Part shown: positions 1-6,629 of the stretch, piece after piece | How positions within the stretch are numbered: the stretch's first letter is position 1 | How the letters are laid out: every line of letters starts with the position of its first letter | Assembly (NCBI GenBank): GCA_029939785.1 | Contig: JAOZSG010000122.1 | Coordinates: forward strand, 1 to 9,152 | Length of the DNA stretch: 9,152 nt | Direction: 5' to 3' | From: Fidelibacterota bacterium | GTDB taxonomy: Bacteria > Fidelibacterota > UBA2242 > JAFGTP01 | The notes under the pieces: generated by a model | Databases searched by the model: none | What the model was told of the DNA's origin: nothing | What the model saw: the letters and a program-made list of their open reading frames with translations, nothing else | Made by a program: the position numbers and the translations under genes

Positions 1-249
1 CTTTTCTGTTTTAATAGAATCTGAATTTGATTTTAAAATTTTATAGTTTATATCAATATTCTTTATAGTACTGTCACTTGCAATTCTTTTAAGATCAGAT
101 ATTGTTATCTCTTCTTCTTTTATTTTGTTTGTCTTTTCTGAATTTCTGGTTGTTAATATTATACCGGAAATTGACAACAAAATAAAAAATAATACAAAAA
201 TATTAATATTTTTTTTATTTTTACTTCTATTAGTATTAATCAATTTCAT
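1..249 (-). CDS. fliO: Probable FliO, flagellar export-gate assembly protein (N-terminal part, cut by window edge)
   Basis: An open frame starts at ATG 249-247 and runs 83 codons without a stop to base 1, so only the N-terminus is present. The start overlaps the fliN stop as ATGA, which implies translational coupling. The protein begins with a basic Lys/Asn/Arg stretch (residues 8-14), then one hydrophobic segment (about residues 15-34, INIFVLFFILLSISGIIL), then a charged Lys/Glu/Ser-rich region. This would fit a signal peptide or anchor followed by an extracytoplasmic stretch, as in FliO proteins with two hydrophobic segments. FliO helps assemble the FliP ring of the flagellar type III export gate. 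No residue motif is diagnostic. The name rests on position after fliM and fliN, where fliO/fliZ followed by fliP usually stands, and on the membrane topology. It could be another small membrane protein. Confidence 0.55.
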   Translation of the reverse strand, partial: MKLINTNRSKNKKNINIFVLFFILLSISGIILTTRNSEKTNKIKEEEITISDLKRIASDSTIKNIDINYKILKSNSDSIKTEK

Positions 250-1184
250 TGTAAATTTTGTAAGCGTTCCTTTTTGCCGATTAAATGGGTAATTCTTATC
301 CCAAATCTCTCATCAATAACAACAACTTCACCTTCTGCCAGTTTTCTATTATTTACATAAATATCAAGTGGTTCTCCAGCAGCTTTATCTAATTCAATGA
401 TTGATCCACGACCAAGTTGAAGAATATCTTTTATAAGTATTTTTTTTCTACCCAGTTCAACAACTGCTTCAAGGTTAACATCTAACAACATATCAATATT
501 TCGAGATGAACCACTATTATCAGATTGTTCATTAAAATCTTCAAATTGAGTTGGATTTACATTTACTGATCCACCTGAATTAGCAGAGTCAATATCTTTT
601 TCCAACTCTTCTATTACGGAGTCATTATCACCGGTTGCTGCCGATTCAGTAACATTTGCAGATTTAAACCAAAAATAATGTTTGATATTATAACTATTTT
701 CATCAATTGTTACGGTATAATCTACAGCAGTTCCTTCTTCTTCATCGATTTTAGTAATTGCATTTTCTACAGTATCTATAAGTTCAATTTTAATTTCATC
801 AATATTACATGGATTTCCTTCACCATCATAAGTAGTTGAGATGACTCCAAAAATTTGGTTAACTGCTTCCTGTAAACCTTCAATATGTTCATCTGTAATT
901 TTTTCTTCCGGTTCATCACCTATCATCCAAGCAAATAATTCAAGAGAGAGTTTAGTATCAATTGTTATCAAATGATTAAACGTGTTTTTTCCAATGGATT
1001 TAAATGTTAAATGAACTCGTGGATAGTCTGATTCTGAAATCGAAATAACTGTATTGGTTTCATCTAATATTTTAGACTCAATTTTTATCGGTCTCATAAA
1101 TAATTGATCAAATGTATTTGATATTGGTTCTGTTAATAATTCTATATTTTCCAGTATAATGGATTTTATATCTTGAATATTCAT
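246..1184 (-). CDS. fliN: Flagellar motor switch protein FliN, long FliY-like form with CheC-like N-terminal domain
   Basis: This is a C-ring component of the cytoplasmic switch complex. At 312 aa it is far longer than a classic FliN (about 80-150 aa) and nearer to FliY. Residues 229-305 form the C-terminal SpoA (FliN/FliM C-terminal) domain, with DVNLEAVVELGRKKILIKDI, then GRGSIIELD, then VNNRKLAEGEVVVIDERFGI. Residues 1-175 resemble the CheC/FliY fold: Glu102-x3-Glu106-x2-Asn109, followed by QIFG, matches the phosphatase motif [D/S]-x3-E-x2-N except that the first residue is Glu. An acidic, Ser/Asn-rich linker (about 176-228) joins the two. Only one such motif is obvious, whereas Bacillus and Thermotoga FliY have two. 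The start is ATG directly after the fliM TAA with no gap. A good ribosome site (GAGAGG) lies inside the end of fliM. The stop overlaps the next start (ATGA). The FliN function is firm; phosphatase activity is inference. Confidence 0.93.
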   Translation of the reverse strand: MNIQDIKSIILENIELLTEPISNTFDQLFMRPIKIESKILDETNTVISISESDYPRVHLTFKSIGKNTFNHLITIDTKLSLELFAWMIGDEPEEKITDEHIEGLQEAVNQIFGVISTTYDGEGNPCNIDEIKIELIDTVENAITKIDEEEGTAVDYTVTIDENSYNIKHYFWFKSANVTESAATGDNDSVIEELEKDIDSANSGGSVNVNPTQFEDFNEQSDNSGSSRNIDMLLDVNLEAVVELGRKKILIKDILQLGRGSIIELDKAAGEPLDIYVNNRKLAEGEVVVIDERFGIRITHLIGKKERLQNLQ

Positions 1185-2162
1185 TTATTCATCCTCTCTG
1201 ATTTCTGTAATTTTTACAGCATAGTTATTATCCTTTTTGCCGACAACACCCATATAAATACCTTTATTACTAGCATAAAGAGCAATATCATCTTTAATTT
1301 TTGTGTCCAAACGTAAAACATCGCCAACTTTCAAATCCAAACATTCTTTGACTGAAATCTGACTTTTTCCTAATACAGCAGTAATATTTACATCGGTACT
1401 ATTTAGATTTGAATACATGAGTTCTTTTTGTTCATCAGTAATATCACCACTTCCAAACATTATTTTTCGTTGTATTTCTGGATTTGATAATACATTTGAA
1501 ATCCAAACATAAGGATAACAAATGTTGAGCATTGTAGTGATACCTCTTAATTTTATTTCGATAGAACTAACAACAACAGGTTCAGAGGCAGGAACAATCT
1601 GAACAAATTCGGCATTATGTTCAAATCTTTTAAATTCACAATTAAACTCCTTAATTGATTTCCAATTTTCAGAAATCTCTTCTGCTATTTTTTGTACTAT
1701 TTTCTCCATTATTTTTCGTTCAATCACAGAAACAGTATGAGTAGCAGGCATATATGTACCCTGTCCACCAAATAATCTTTCAACAGTTAATGCAACTAAC
1801 TGGGGACTACATTCTAAAATAAACTGTGAATAGGGATTATCAATTTCACCTACATATATTGCTCCAGGAGAAGATATTGACATTACAAATTCAGAATACA
1901 TTATTTGATCAATACCAATTAATTCTAATTCAATAATCATACGAAGCTGAGCTGAAAGAAATACAGCAATTTTTCGAACAAGTGCTTCGTGAATATTATT
2001 TAGTAATCGAAATTGTTCTTTTGAAATAAGATGTGGACGCTTAAAATCATAGACCGTAACTTTTTTCTTTACGACTAATGACTCTGTGCCACTATCATCC
2101 TTCCCATCTACCACACTGTCTAATAGATTGTCAATTTCTTCTTGTGATAATACTTTTGCCAT
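1185..2162 (-). CDS. fliM: Flagellar motor switch protein FliM
   Basis: FliM (325 aa, normal length) links CheY-P binding to rotor switching in the C-ring. Residues 5-14 (LSQEEIDNLL) are the conserved N-terminal CheY-P-binding helix. After a Lys-rich linker, residues 39-75 (YDFKRPHLISKEQFRLL, then a helix ending LSAQLR) open the CheC-like middle domain. This domain carries the GGQGT motif (132-136), the FliM counterpart of the GGxG motif that contacts FliG. The SpoA domain at about 253-320 (DVNITAVLGKSQISVKECLDLKVGD) pairs with FliN. No catalytic E-x2-N motif is seen, as expected for FliM. The ATG at 2162-2160 has no clear Shine-Dalgarno (AAAAATGAAATTAT precedes it). It starts 14 nt after the fliL stop, so reinitiation or coupling with fliL is likely. 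Its stop abuts fliN. Confidence 0.97.
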   Translation of the reverse strand: MAKVLSQEEIDNLLDSVVDGKDDSGTESLVVKKKVTVYDFKRPHLISKEQFRLLNNIHEALVRKIAVFLSAQLRMIIELELIGIDQIMYSEFVMSISSPGAIYVGEIDNPYSQFILECSPQLVALTVERLFGGQGTYMPATHTVSVIERKIMEKIVQKIAEEISENWKSIKEFNCEFKRFEHNAEFVQIVPASEPVVVSSIEIKLRGITTMLNICYPYVWISNVLSNPEIQRKIMFGSGDITDEQKELMYSNLNSTDVNITAVLGKSQISVKECLDLKVGDVLRLDTKIKDDIALYASNKGIYMGVVGKKDNNYAVKITEIREDE

Positions 2163-2176
2163 ATAATTTCATTTTT

Positions 2177-2698
2177 CTATTGTATAACTAATTTCAAATA
2201 ATACAAATTATTAATTCTTCCATTTACCAAAAGTTGATTAATGTCTTTTATTAATACTGTTGTAGATGAATCCTGAAACCAGGGTTGAGTTAATTCTATA
2301 ACAGTTTTTGATCTGAAATATTTAATTAACATGCTATTGATCTGGGGTTTACGTTTTTCTAATTCAGTAATTACGTCTTTACTAAATGTTTCTACAGCAA
2401 TGCTTGCAACAGCAAAACGTCTTCCATTTGATTTATTGGGATTAACAGTAATATCATCAAAAACCAATATTTCACCAATTTCTTTTTTTATTTTACTTTT
2501 TTTTTCATATTTGATTTTGTTTTTTGAAATTTGATATTTTTTGAATTTTGGATATAATACAATTTTTGTGAGAGCAAATGTTGAAACTGAAATCAATAAA
2601 ATTAGAATAATAAATACGCTAATCTTTTTTTTTGAACTTTTTTTTTCAAGTTGTTTCAATATCTCTTCTCTATTATTATTTATACGTGATCTCGGCAT
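2177..2698 (-). CDS. fliL: Flagellar basal body-associated protein FliL
   Basis: This is a 173-aa inner-membrane protein with one transmembrane segment (about residues 26-49) after a basic cytoplasmic N-terminus. The rest would be periplasmic. The block GEILVFDDITVNPNKSNGRRFAVASIAVET (about 75-104, the N-rich turn then a beta strand) matches the FliL pattern in which an Asn-containing strand is followed by a Gly-Arg-Arg-aromatic turn. The C-terminal VLIKDINQLLVNGRINNLYYLKLVIQ matches the FliL end, where a helix then a strand follow 'IN..L..G.I...YF..FV.Q'. In known systems FliL rings surround MotB and stabilise the stator, which fits the position between motB and fliM. The start is ATG 2698 with a modest site (AGAAAG). 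The N-terminal coding region holds two runs of nine A within 22 nt, which are in frame. Divergence is fairly high but context makes the call good. Confidence 0.85.
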   Translation of the reverse strand: MPRSRINNNREEILKQLEKKSSKKKISVFIILILLISVSTFALTKIVLYPKFKKYQISKNKIKYEKKSKIKKEIGEILVFDDITVNPNKSNGRRFAVASIAVETFSKDVITELEKRKPQINSMLIKYFRSKTVIELTQPWFQDSSTTVLIKDINQLLVNGRINNLYYLKLVIQ

Positions 2699-2732
2699 TA
2701 ATTACTTTCTATATTCATAATTTCATAATCAT

Positions 2733-2761
2733 ATCATATAAGTTATGGCTCAAATTTTCAA
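2733..2761 (-). promoter_or_regulatory. Candidate sigma70-type promoter for fliL-fliM-fliN-fliO
   Basis: On the minus strand TTGAAA (2761-2756) is followed by a 17-nt spacer and TATGAT (2738-2733). Each hexamer matches the housekeeping consensus (TTGACA / TATAAT) at five of six positions, with ideal spacing. Initiation near 2726 would give a leader of about 28 nt before the fliL ATG. AT-rich DNA throws up chance matches, but the spacing, the place before the first gene after a long gap, and the overlapping palindrome make this a good candidate. Confidence 0.5.
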
Positions 2762-2777
2762 ATTGTATGCCATAACT
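2741..2777. repeat. Perfect 9-bp inverted repeat overlapping the fliL promoter
   Basis: AGTTATGGC (2741-2749) and GCCATAACT (2769-2777) are exact reverse complements separated by 19 nt. In the direction of fliL, one arm lies just upstream of the candidate -35 box and the other lies between the -35 and -10 boxes, ending 2 nt before the -10. This is the layout of an operator for a dimeric regulator. No U-tract follows on either strand, so a terminator is less likely. Confidence 0.5.
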
Positions 2778-3031
2778 AAAATATATTCTAAATTTTAATT
2801 TTCAAGAAAATAATGAGGTTAAAATGAAAAGACAATCTATCATATAATTTAGAAATTATAGTTATTATATAATATAAATATTATTAAAAATAATAAAAAA
2901 TCAATAAAATACAGTAAACAAATGGTTTTAATATCTATTTTCTTTTAAAACAAAGATTAATCTAATTTTGTATTAATTTTATTAATATAATGTATATTGA
3001 AGTATTTTGATGAAATTTATAATATTTTATT

Positions 3032-3070
3032 GAAAAATGGGAAATATTTTCCTTGTTCTCCCTATTTTTC
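3032..3070 (-). terminator. Hairpin just downstream of motB, possible weak terminator or 3' stabiliser
   Basis: Eight nt after the motB stop, the minus-strand RNA can pair GAAAAAT (3070-3064) with ATTTTTC (3038-3032), then GGGA with TCCC, with one bulged A between. This gives 11 pairs around a long loop. An alternative inner hairpin GGAAA-ATA-TTTCC is followed by CATTTTTC, closer to an intrinsic terminator form. The U-tract is short and the stem is AT-rich, so termination would be partial at best. Confidence 0.35.
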
Positions 3071-3078
3071 CTATAATA

Positions 3079-3778
3079 TTACCAACTTATTAAAAATTCA
3101 ACTCGTCGATTTTCTTTTCGATTTTCAGGGGAATTATTTTCGACTAAGGGTTTGTATTCTGAATATCCGGAAGCTACAAGAATTTCTGCAGGCACATTAC
3201 ATGATTTAGTAAGATAGTTAATTACACTTATAGATCTTTCTGATGATAACTGCCAATTAGACTTAAATTTACCTGATGTTATTGGTAAATTATCTGTATG
3301 CCCTGCAACAATTACTTCACTTACATCAGCAATAGTCTGTCCTATTACTTGTAATACAGGATAAGCTTCCTTTTTTAAAACAGCACTGCCTGATTTGAAC
3401 AAAATCTGACTTCCAAGTCTTATTAACATTCCTCCTTCGCTAATTTCAACCGATATTTCCCTAGATAGTCCCTGTTCTATAGCTAAATCATCAATTTTTT
3501 TTACTTTTTCTTCCAAATTCATTTCTTGAAGTTTTTGTAATTGACTCATAGGTTGACCTGAATCTTTGTTGACAGAGACATTATCTGGTAAAATTCCCAG
3601 AGCTCCTTGAATAAAATAGATTGCCGTTGAAAATTTTCCTTCATCAATACTTGAAAAAGAAAGCAAAAGTACAAAAAAACAAAGAAGCAAAGTCATCATA
3701 TCGCCATAGATAGTCATCCAGGCTGGTGCACCTGCATCAGTTATTTCTTCATTCTTTTTTTTTTTTTGACCTATTCAT
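3079..3778 (-). CDS. motB: Flagellar stator protein MotB, reading frame interrupted by one base at an A13 run
   Basis: MotB is the stator subunit that carries the ion-binding Asp and anchors the motor to peptidoglycan. The only sensible start, ATG 3778-3776, overlaps the end of motA (ATGAATAG), but as written that frame stops after nine codons (MNRSKKKKE). The MotB frame has a stop (TGA 3777-3775) and no usable start before ATG 3717, which would remove the basic N-terminus and the conserved GAPAW before the membrane helix. One A fewer (or two more) in the A13 run (3755-3767) gives a 232-aa protein of normal MotB length. In that numbering: basic tail 3-8, GAPAWM 16-21, membrane helix from about 21 with the ion-binding Asp26 (YGDMMTLLLCFFVLLLSFS), plug/linker region 45-95, and OmpA-like peptidoglycan-binding domain about 105-232 (GHTDN 159-163, NWQLSSERS, NRRVEF). 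Identity is certain; whether it is a programmed shift, a sequencing error or a mutation is open. Confidence 0.9.
3755..3767 (-). promoter_or_regulatory. A13 slippery tract at the 5' end of motB
   Basis: The minus strand carries 13 consecutive A (T13 on the plus strand) within the Lys codons that start motB. It lies exactly where the ATG-initiated frame must move by +1 (equivalently -2) to enter the conserved MotB frame. It is the longest homopolymer I noticed in the window. Such runs are known sites of RNA-polymerase slippage and also of sequencing error. Confidence 0.6.
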
Positions 3779-4583
3779 TATTTTTTGATCGTCTATGTTT
3801 TTGAGGCTTTTTTGATTCTTCTAAATAATATTTTTCTCTTATTTTTGGTGAGAGAAAATTCATTAGTTTTTTTCTTACATTTTGAGGATGTTCACCATAT
3901 TGAATTGCAAGAACGCCTTCTATTATTAGTTCTTTGATCAAAACTTCTTCATCAGATCGATTCTTCAATTTTCCGGCAATTGGCAAGAAAAGCAAATTAG
4001 CCATAACAGCACCATAAAATGTTGTTACCAATGCTACAGACATATTTGGTCCAAGAGAACTTGGATCTGATATGTTTTTCAACATATTAATTAACCCAAT
4101 CAACGTACCAATCATTCCAAATGCAGGTGCAAATGTACCAAGAGAAATGAATATTTGTTGTCCTTTTTTATGTCGTTCAATAATATAAGTTAATTCTGAT
4201 TCCATTACTTCTCGGATAGTTTCAGGTTCTGTACCATCTACGGCTAATTCCAATCCATTACGAATAAAATTATCCTCGACTTTTGATAAAAATTTATCAA
4301 TTGCCAAAATACCTTCACGTCTGGATCGTTTTGATAAATCTTCAAACATTTCAATAATATCAATGGCTGGGCTTCCACTATCTGTAAAAGCTTTCCTTAC
4401 AACATTCATTACACTAAAGACTTCTTTAATCGCAAAATTAACAAAAATAGCAGCACCGGTACCTCCAACTACAATCATTAATGAGGGAATATTAATAAAT
4501 GTATTTATACTACCACTTTGTAAAATTGCCAGAATTACTAATCCTAAACCTGATACTATACCTAAAATTGTTGCTAAATCCAT
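3771..4583 (-). CDS. motA: Flagellar stator protein MotA
   Basis: MotA (270 aa) forms the ring of four-helix subunits that pushes on FliG as ions pass. It starts MDLATILGIVSGLGLVIL, the classic MotA opening, so I choose ATG 4583; an in-frame TTG two codons upstream (4589) is less likely. Membrane helices lie at about 4-22, 32-51, 145-170 and 180-203. The cytoplasmic loop has the RSRREG motif (86-91) that precedes the FliG-interacting residues. The conserved prolines near the channel are Pro153 (APAFGMIGTLIGL) and Pro201 (FLPIAGKL). The tail after about 245 is Lys/Arg-rich. The ribosome site is weak (AAGTAG). It sits 133 nt after flgE beyond a terminator, so it probably has its own promoter or depends on read-through. 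Its last 8 nt overlap the ATG assigned to motB, as expected for coupled stator genes. Confidence 0.97.
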   Translation of the reverse strand: MDLATILGIVSGLGLVILAILQSGSINTFINIPSLMIVVGGTGAAIFVNFAIKEVFSVMNVVRKAFTDSGSPAIDIIEMFEDLSKRSRREGILAIDKFLSKVEDNFIRNGLELAVDGTEPETIREVMESELTYIIERHKKGQQIFISLGTFAPAFGMIGTLIGLINMLKNISDPSSLGPNMSVALVTTFYGAVMANLLFLPIAGKLKNRSDEEVLIKELIIEGVLAIQYGEHPQNVRKKLMNFLSPKIREKYYLEESKKPQKHRRSKNNE

Positions 4584-4617
4584 AATCAATCTACTTCATA
4601 TTATTTTTCCAATTATT

Positions 4618-4647
4618 AATATAAGAAATCTTTTAGAACAAAGTAAA
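4618..4647 (-). promoter_or_regulatory. Weak candidate promoter for motA-motB
   Basis: On the minus strand TTTACT (4647-4642) and TATATT (4623-4618) are 18 nt apart, matching four and five of six sigma70 consensus positions. It starts directly after the flgE terminator stem and ends 34 nt before the motA ATG. The match is modest and such AT-rich boxes arise easily by chance, so this rests mostly on position. Confidence 0.3.
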
Positions 4648-4648
4648 G

Positions 4649-4684
4649 AAATGTTCCGATAGAATTTAATCAATCGGAACATTT
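4649..4684 (-). terminator. Intrinsic terminator-like hairpin between flgE and motA
   Basis: AAATGTTCCGAT (4649-4660) and ATCGGAACATTT (4673-4684) are exact reverse complements, giving a 12-bp stem with a 12-nt loop. In the minus direction the stem ends in TTT and continues CTTTACTTTG, a broken U-tract, and it begins 32 nt after the flgE stop codon. On the plus strand the stem runs into TTTTTATTG, so it could act both ways, although no plus-strand gene needs it. It is the strongest perfect inverted repeat in the window and probably ends most transcripts from fliK-flgE. Confidence 0.7.
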
Positions 4685-4716
4685 TTATTGTTTCAACTAT
4701 TATTTAAAGATCATTT

Positions 4717-6624
4717 TTATCGTTTCAATCTCACTGCCTGATCGGCTACTTCCTCATAGGTATTAACAACTTTTGCTGCTGCCTGATAAGCATTTTGTGC
4801 TTCTATTAATTTTGCAAATTGATCAGCCAAATCCATTGTTGAAGTTTCCAATGATTCGGAAATAATCTCAGAATTTTGTGTACTAACCTGGGCAATATTT
4901 GCCACACCACTATTTGCAGTTTGTTTGAAATTACCACCACCAATTTTCTCTAATCCGCTTGGATTGGTAAATTTTGCCATTGCTAGCATTGCTACGGTAT
5001 CTTCCTGTCCATTTGTAAAAGAAGCAACAATATTCCCTTCTGTATCTACTTTTATTCCATTTAATTTTCCAGCAGATAAGCCATCTTGTTCTCTTACTTC
5101 TACTGAGGAAACTGTATTATATTGAGTTATACCTGAATATTCTCCATATGAATCAGCTTGTAATTTTATTTTCATCAAATTACTTCCGTTTACAGGATCA
5201 ACAGACAAACTATCAACACCTCCATCATAATTAAAAGAGACCAGATTTCCTGTAGTATCAAATTCAATAGTTCCGGTTCCACCACTTACTATATTTTCAT
5301 CACCTGCAACAGATGCTTCCCAATTCCATTTTCCATAATTTTCCGGACTATTATCAGGTTTTATTAGGTCAATTGTTACATTATGACTATTACCAAAACT
5401 ATCATATACGATAACAGATGATGTAACTTTTGCAGTAAATCCTTCTGCTGTGTTTGTAAATGTAGGAATATTTATCTGACCAGTATTTGAGGAGGCAGCT
5501 GTAATACTAATTGAAGAATTACTATTTCCGGATAAAAGATCAGTTAACATCATTTTTCCATTTGACAATTCAGCAGTTGCACTACCAGTAAAACATGTAT
5601 TTATTGTGGTCAATAAATCATTTACCGTTGTTCCATCAGTACCATATGTAAAATCAGTTGATACATTATTTCCATCTGCATCTTTTCCGGAAATTGTCAA
5701 AATATCACCGGCAACAAATGCAGTTGTTACCTGAAGAAGTGAATTAATTTCTGTTGTGGTTGTAGGTACTCTATAAGTTGATGTTCCTGCTGCAATTCCC
5801 AGAGAACCTAAGGCATCATTAGTACCTGCGCTAATTTCTAATGTATCTCCTTCTGTTCCACCGGTATTTCTAATCTGTAAAACTCCACCGGCATTATAAG
5901 CACTTACTTTTCCATAAAGATTACTATTGGAAGCAAATTTTGTATTTAATTGTGTAACCAAATTATCAATAGAGTTATAACTCCCTGAAGCCAAAGTAAC
6001 TGTCTCTGCTACTGCACCGTTTAAACTAATGTTCAATTCATCATTTGAACCTGTCACAATACTTAATGGTACTGTCACACCAGTACTTGAAATTAAACTA
6101 TCATTTGATGATAATGCACTTGCATTTTCCCAGACTTCTTTAACAGATTCGATACCTGAATTTAAATTACCTGATAACCATACATTATCTGTTGCTTTTC
6201 CTGGTTTAGTAAGATTTGAGTCAATTACAATACCACTCATATTTTTTGAAAAAATCGGATTTTCAACTTTTATATCTCTCATCCAGCCTTGTACTTCCAA
6301 ACCATCAACATTAACTAATCTTCCTTGTTGGTCTATTTCTAATGCACCTGAACGAGAAAAGAGTTGATTAGCATTTTGATCCTTTAATGTAAAAAAACTA
6401 TCTCCTCTAATTGCCAGATCTGTAGTTTTTCCTGTTGATGTTATTGTACCTTGTTTAAATTCAAATTGTGAAACGCCCGAAACTGTTCCTAATGTTTCCA
6501 TAAAGGTCATTCTATTACCTTTATAACCAGGTGTGTTCAAATTTGCAATGTTTTCACTAATAATCTCAATTCTACTTTGATGTTGACTTAAAGCAGATAC
6601 TGGTACTTGAAATGAAAATGACAT
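4717..6624 (-). CDS. flgE: Flagellar hook protein FlgE, long form with two inserted modules
   Basis: FlgE builds the curved hook that joins rod and filament. The N-terminal rod domain (1-40) has SENIANLNTPGYK (23-35), the signature of axial proteins. The C-terminal domain (about 588-635) has SESLETSTMDLADQFAKLI, then AQNAYQAAAKVVNTYEEVAD, the helix that packs in the hook core. The FlgE D2 region lies at about 395-510 (VYDSFGNSHNVTIDL). At 635 aa it exceeds the short FlgE of enterics (about 400). The extra length is two Thr/Ser/Gly-rich modules at about 190-284 and 290-380. Each has a short strand pattern, a helix with 'L...IN/LN' and a 'G.l.i' strand, like the inserts of long hook proteins and of flagellins. 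The one Cys (344) is in the second module. The start has the best ribosome site of the window (AGGAGG, 5 nt before ATG) and a structured leader lies just upstream. Confidence 0.96.
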   Translation of the reverse strand: MSFSFQVPVSALSQHQSRIEIISENIANLNTPGYKGNRMTFMETLGTVSGVSQFEFKQGTITSTGKTTDLAIRGDSFFTLKDQNANQLFSRSGALEIDQQGRLVNVDGLEVQGWMRDIKVENPIFSKNMSGIVIDSNLTKPGKATDNVWLSGNLNSGIESVKEVWENASALSSNDSLISSTGVTVPLSIVTGSNDELNISLNGAVAETVTLASGSYNSIDNLVTQLNTKFASNSNLYGKVSAYNAGGVLQIRNTGGTEGDTLEISAGTNDALGSLGIAAGTSTYRVPTTTTEINSLLQVTTAFVAGDILTISGKDADGNNVSTDFTYGTDGTTVNDLLTTINTCFTGSATAELSNGKMMLTDLLSGNSNSSISITAASSNTGQINIPTFTNTAEGFTAKVTSSVIVYDSFGNSHNVTIDLIKPDNSPENYGKWNWEASVAGDENIVSGGTGTIEFDTTGNLVSFNYDGGVDSLSVDPVNGSNLMKIKLQADSYGEYSGITQYNTVSSVEVREQDGLSAGKLNGIKVDTEGNIVASFTNGQEDTVAMLAMAKFTNPSGLEKIGGGNFKQTANSGVANIAQVSTQNSEIISESLETSTMDLADQFAKLIEAQNAYQAAAKVVNTYEEVADQAVRLKR

Positions 6625-6629
6625 AATTT

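Larger units (their letters stand above)
2699..3078. other. 380-nt very AT-rich intergenic region between motB and fliL
   Basis: This is the only gap over 300 nt in the window. G+C falls to about 12-20% by hand count of single lines. I see no gene in it: frames are short, and the longest plus-strand frame runs on into the antisense of motB. It holds a hairpin just after motB (3032-3070) and, on the fliL side, a sigma70-like promoter with an overlapping 9-bp inverted repeat (2733-2777). The middle (about 2780-3030) is nearly pure A/T with small AT-only palindromes such as TTATTAAAAATAATAA, and nothing else I can support. Confidence 0.8.

Noticed and set aside
2819..2847. Tiny plus-strand frame (7 codons) after GAGGTTAAA in the motB-fliL gap
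   Set aside because: Too short, no conservation visible, and chance ATGs are common in such AT-rich DNA.
2997..3209. Plus-strand frame of 70 codons
   Set aside because: About 130 nt of it is the antisense of motB's conserved end; no ribosome site or recognisable family.
3079..3717. motB starting at the in-frame ATG 3717
   Set aside because: It would drop the basic tail and the conserved GAPAW before the helix and put the key Asp at residue 6. The missing residues are clearly encoded just upstream in the same frame.
4584..4589. motA starting at TTG 4589
   Set aside because: MotA proteins typically begin at MDLAT, which fits ATG 4583; the TTG has no better ribosome site.
6029..6367. Plus-strand frame of 112 codons within flgE
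   Set aside because: It is the antisense shadow of a certain gene, with no family resemblance.
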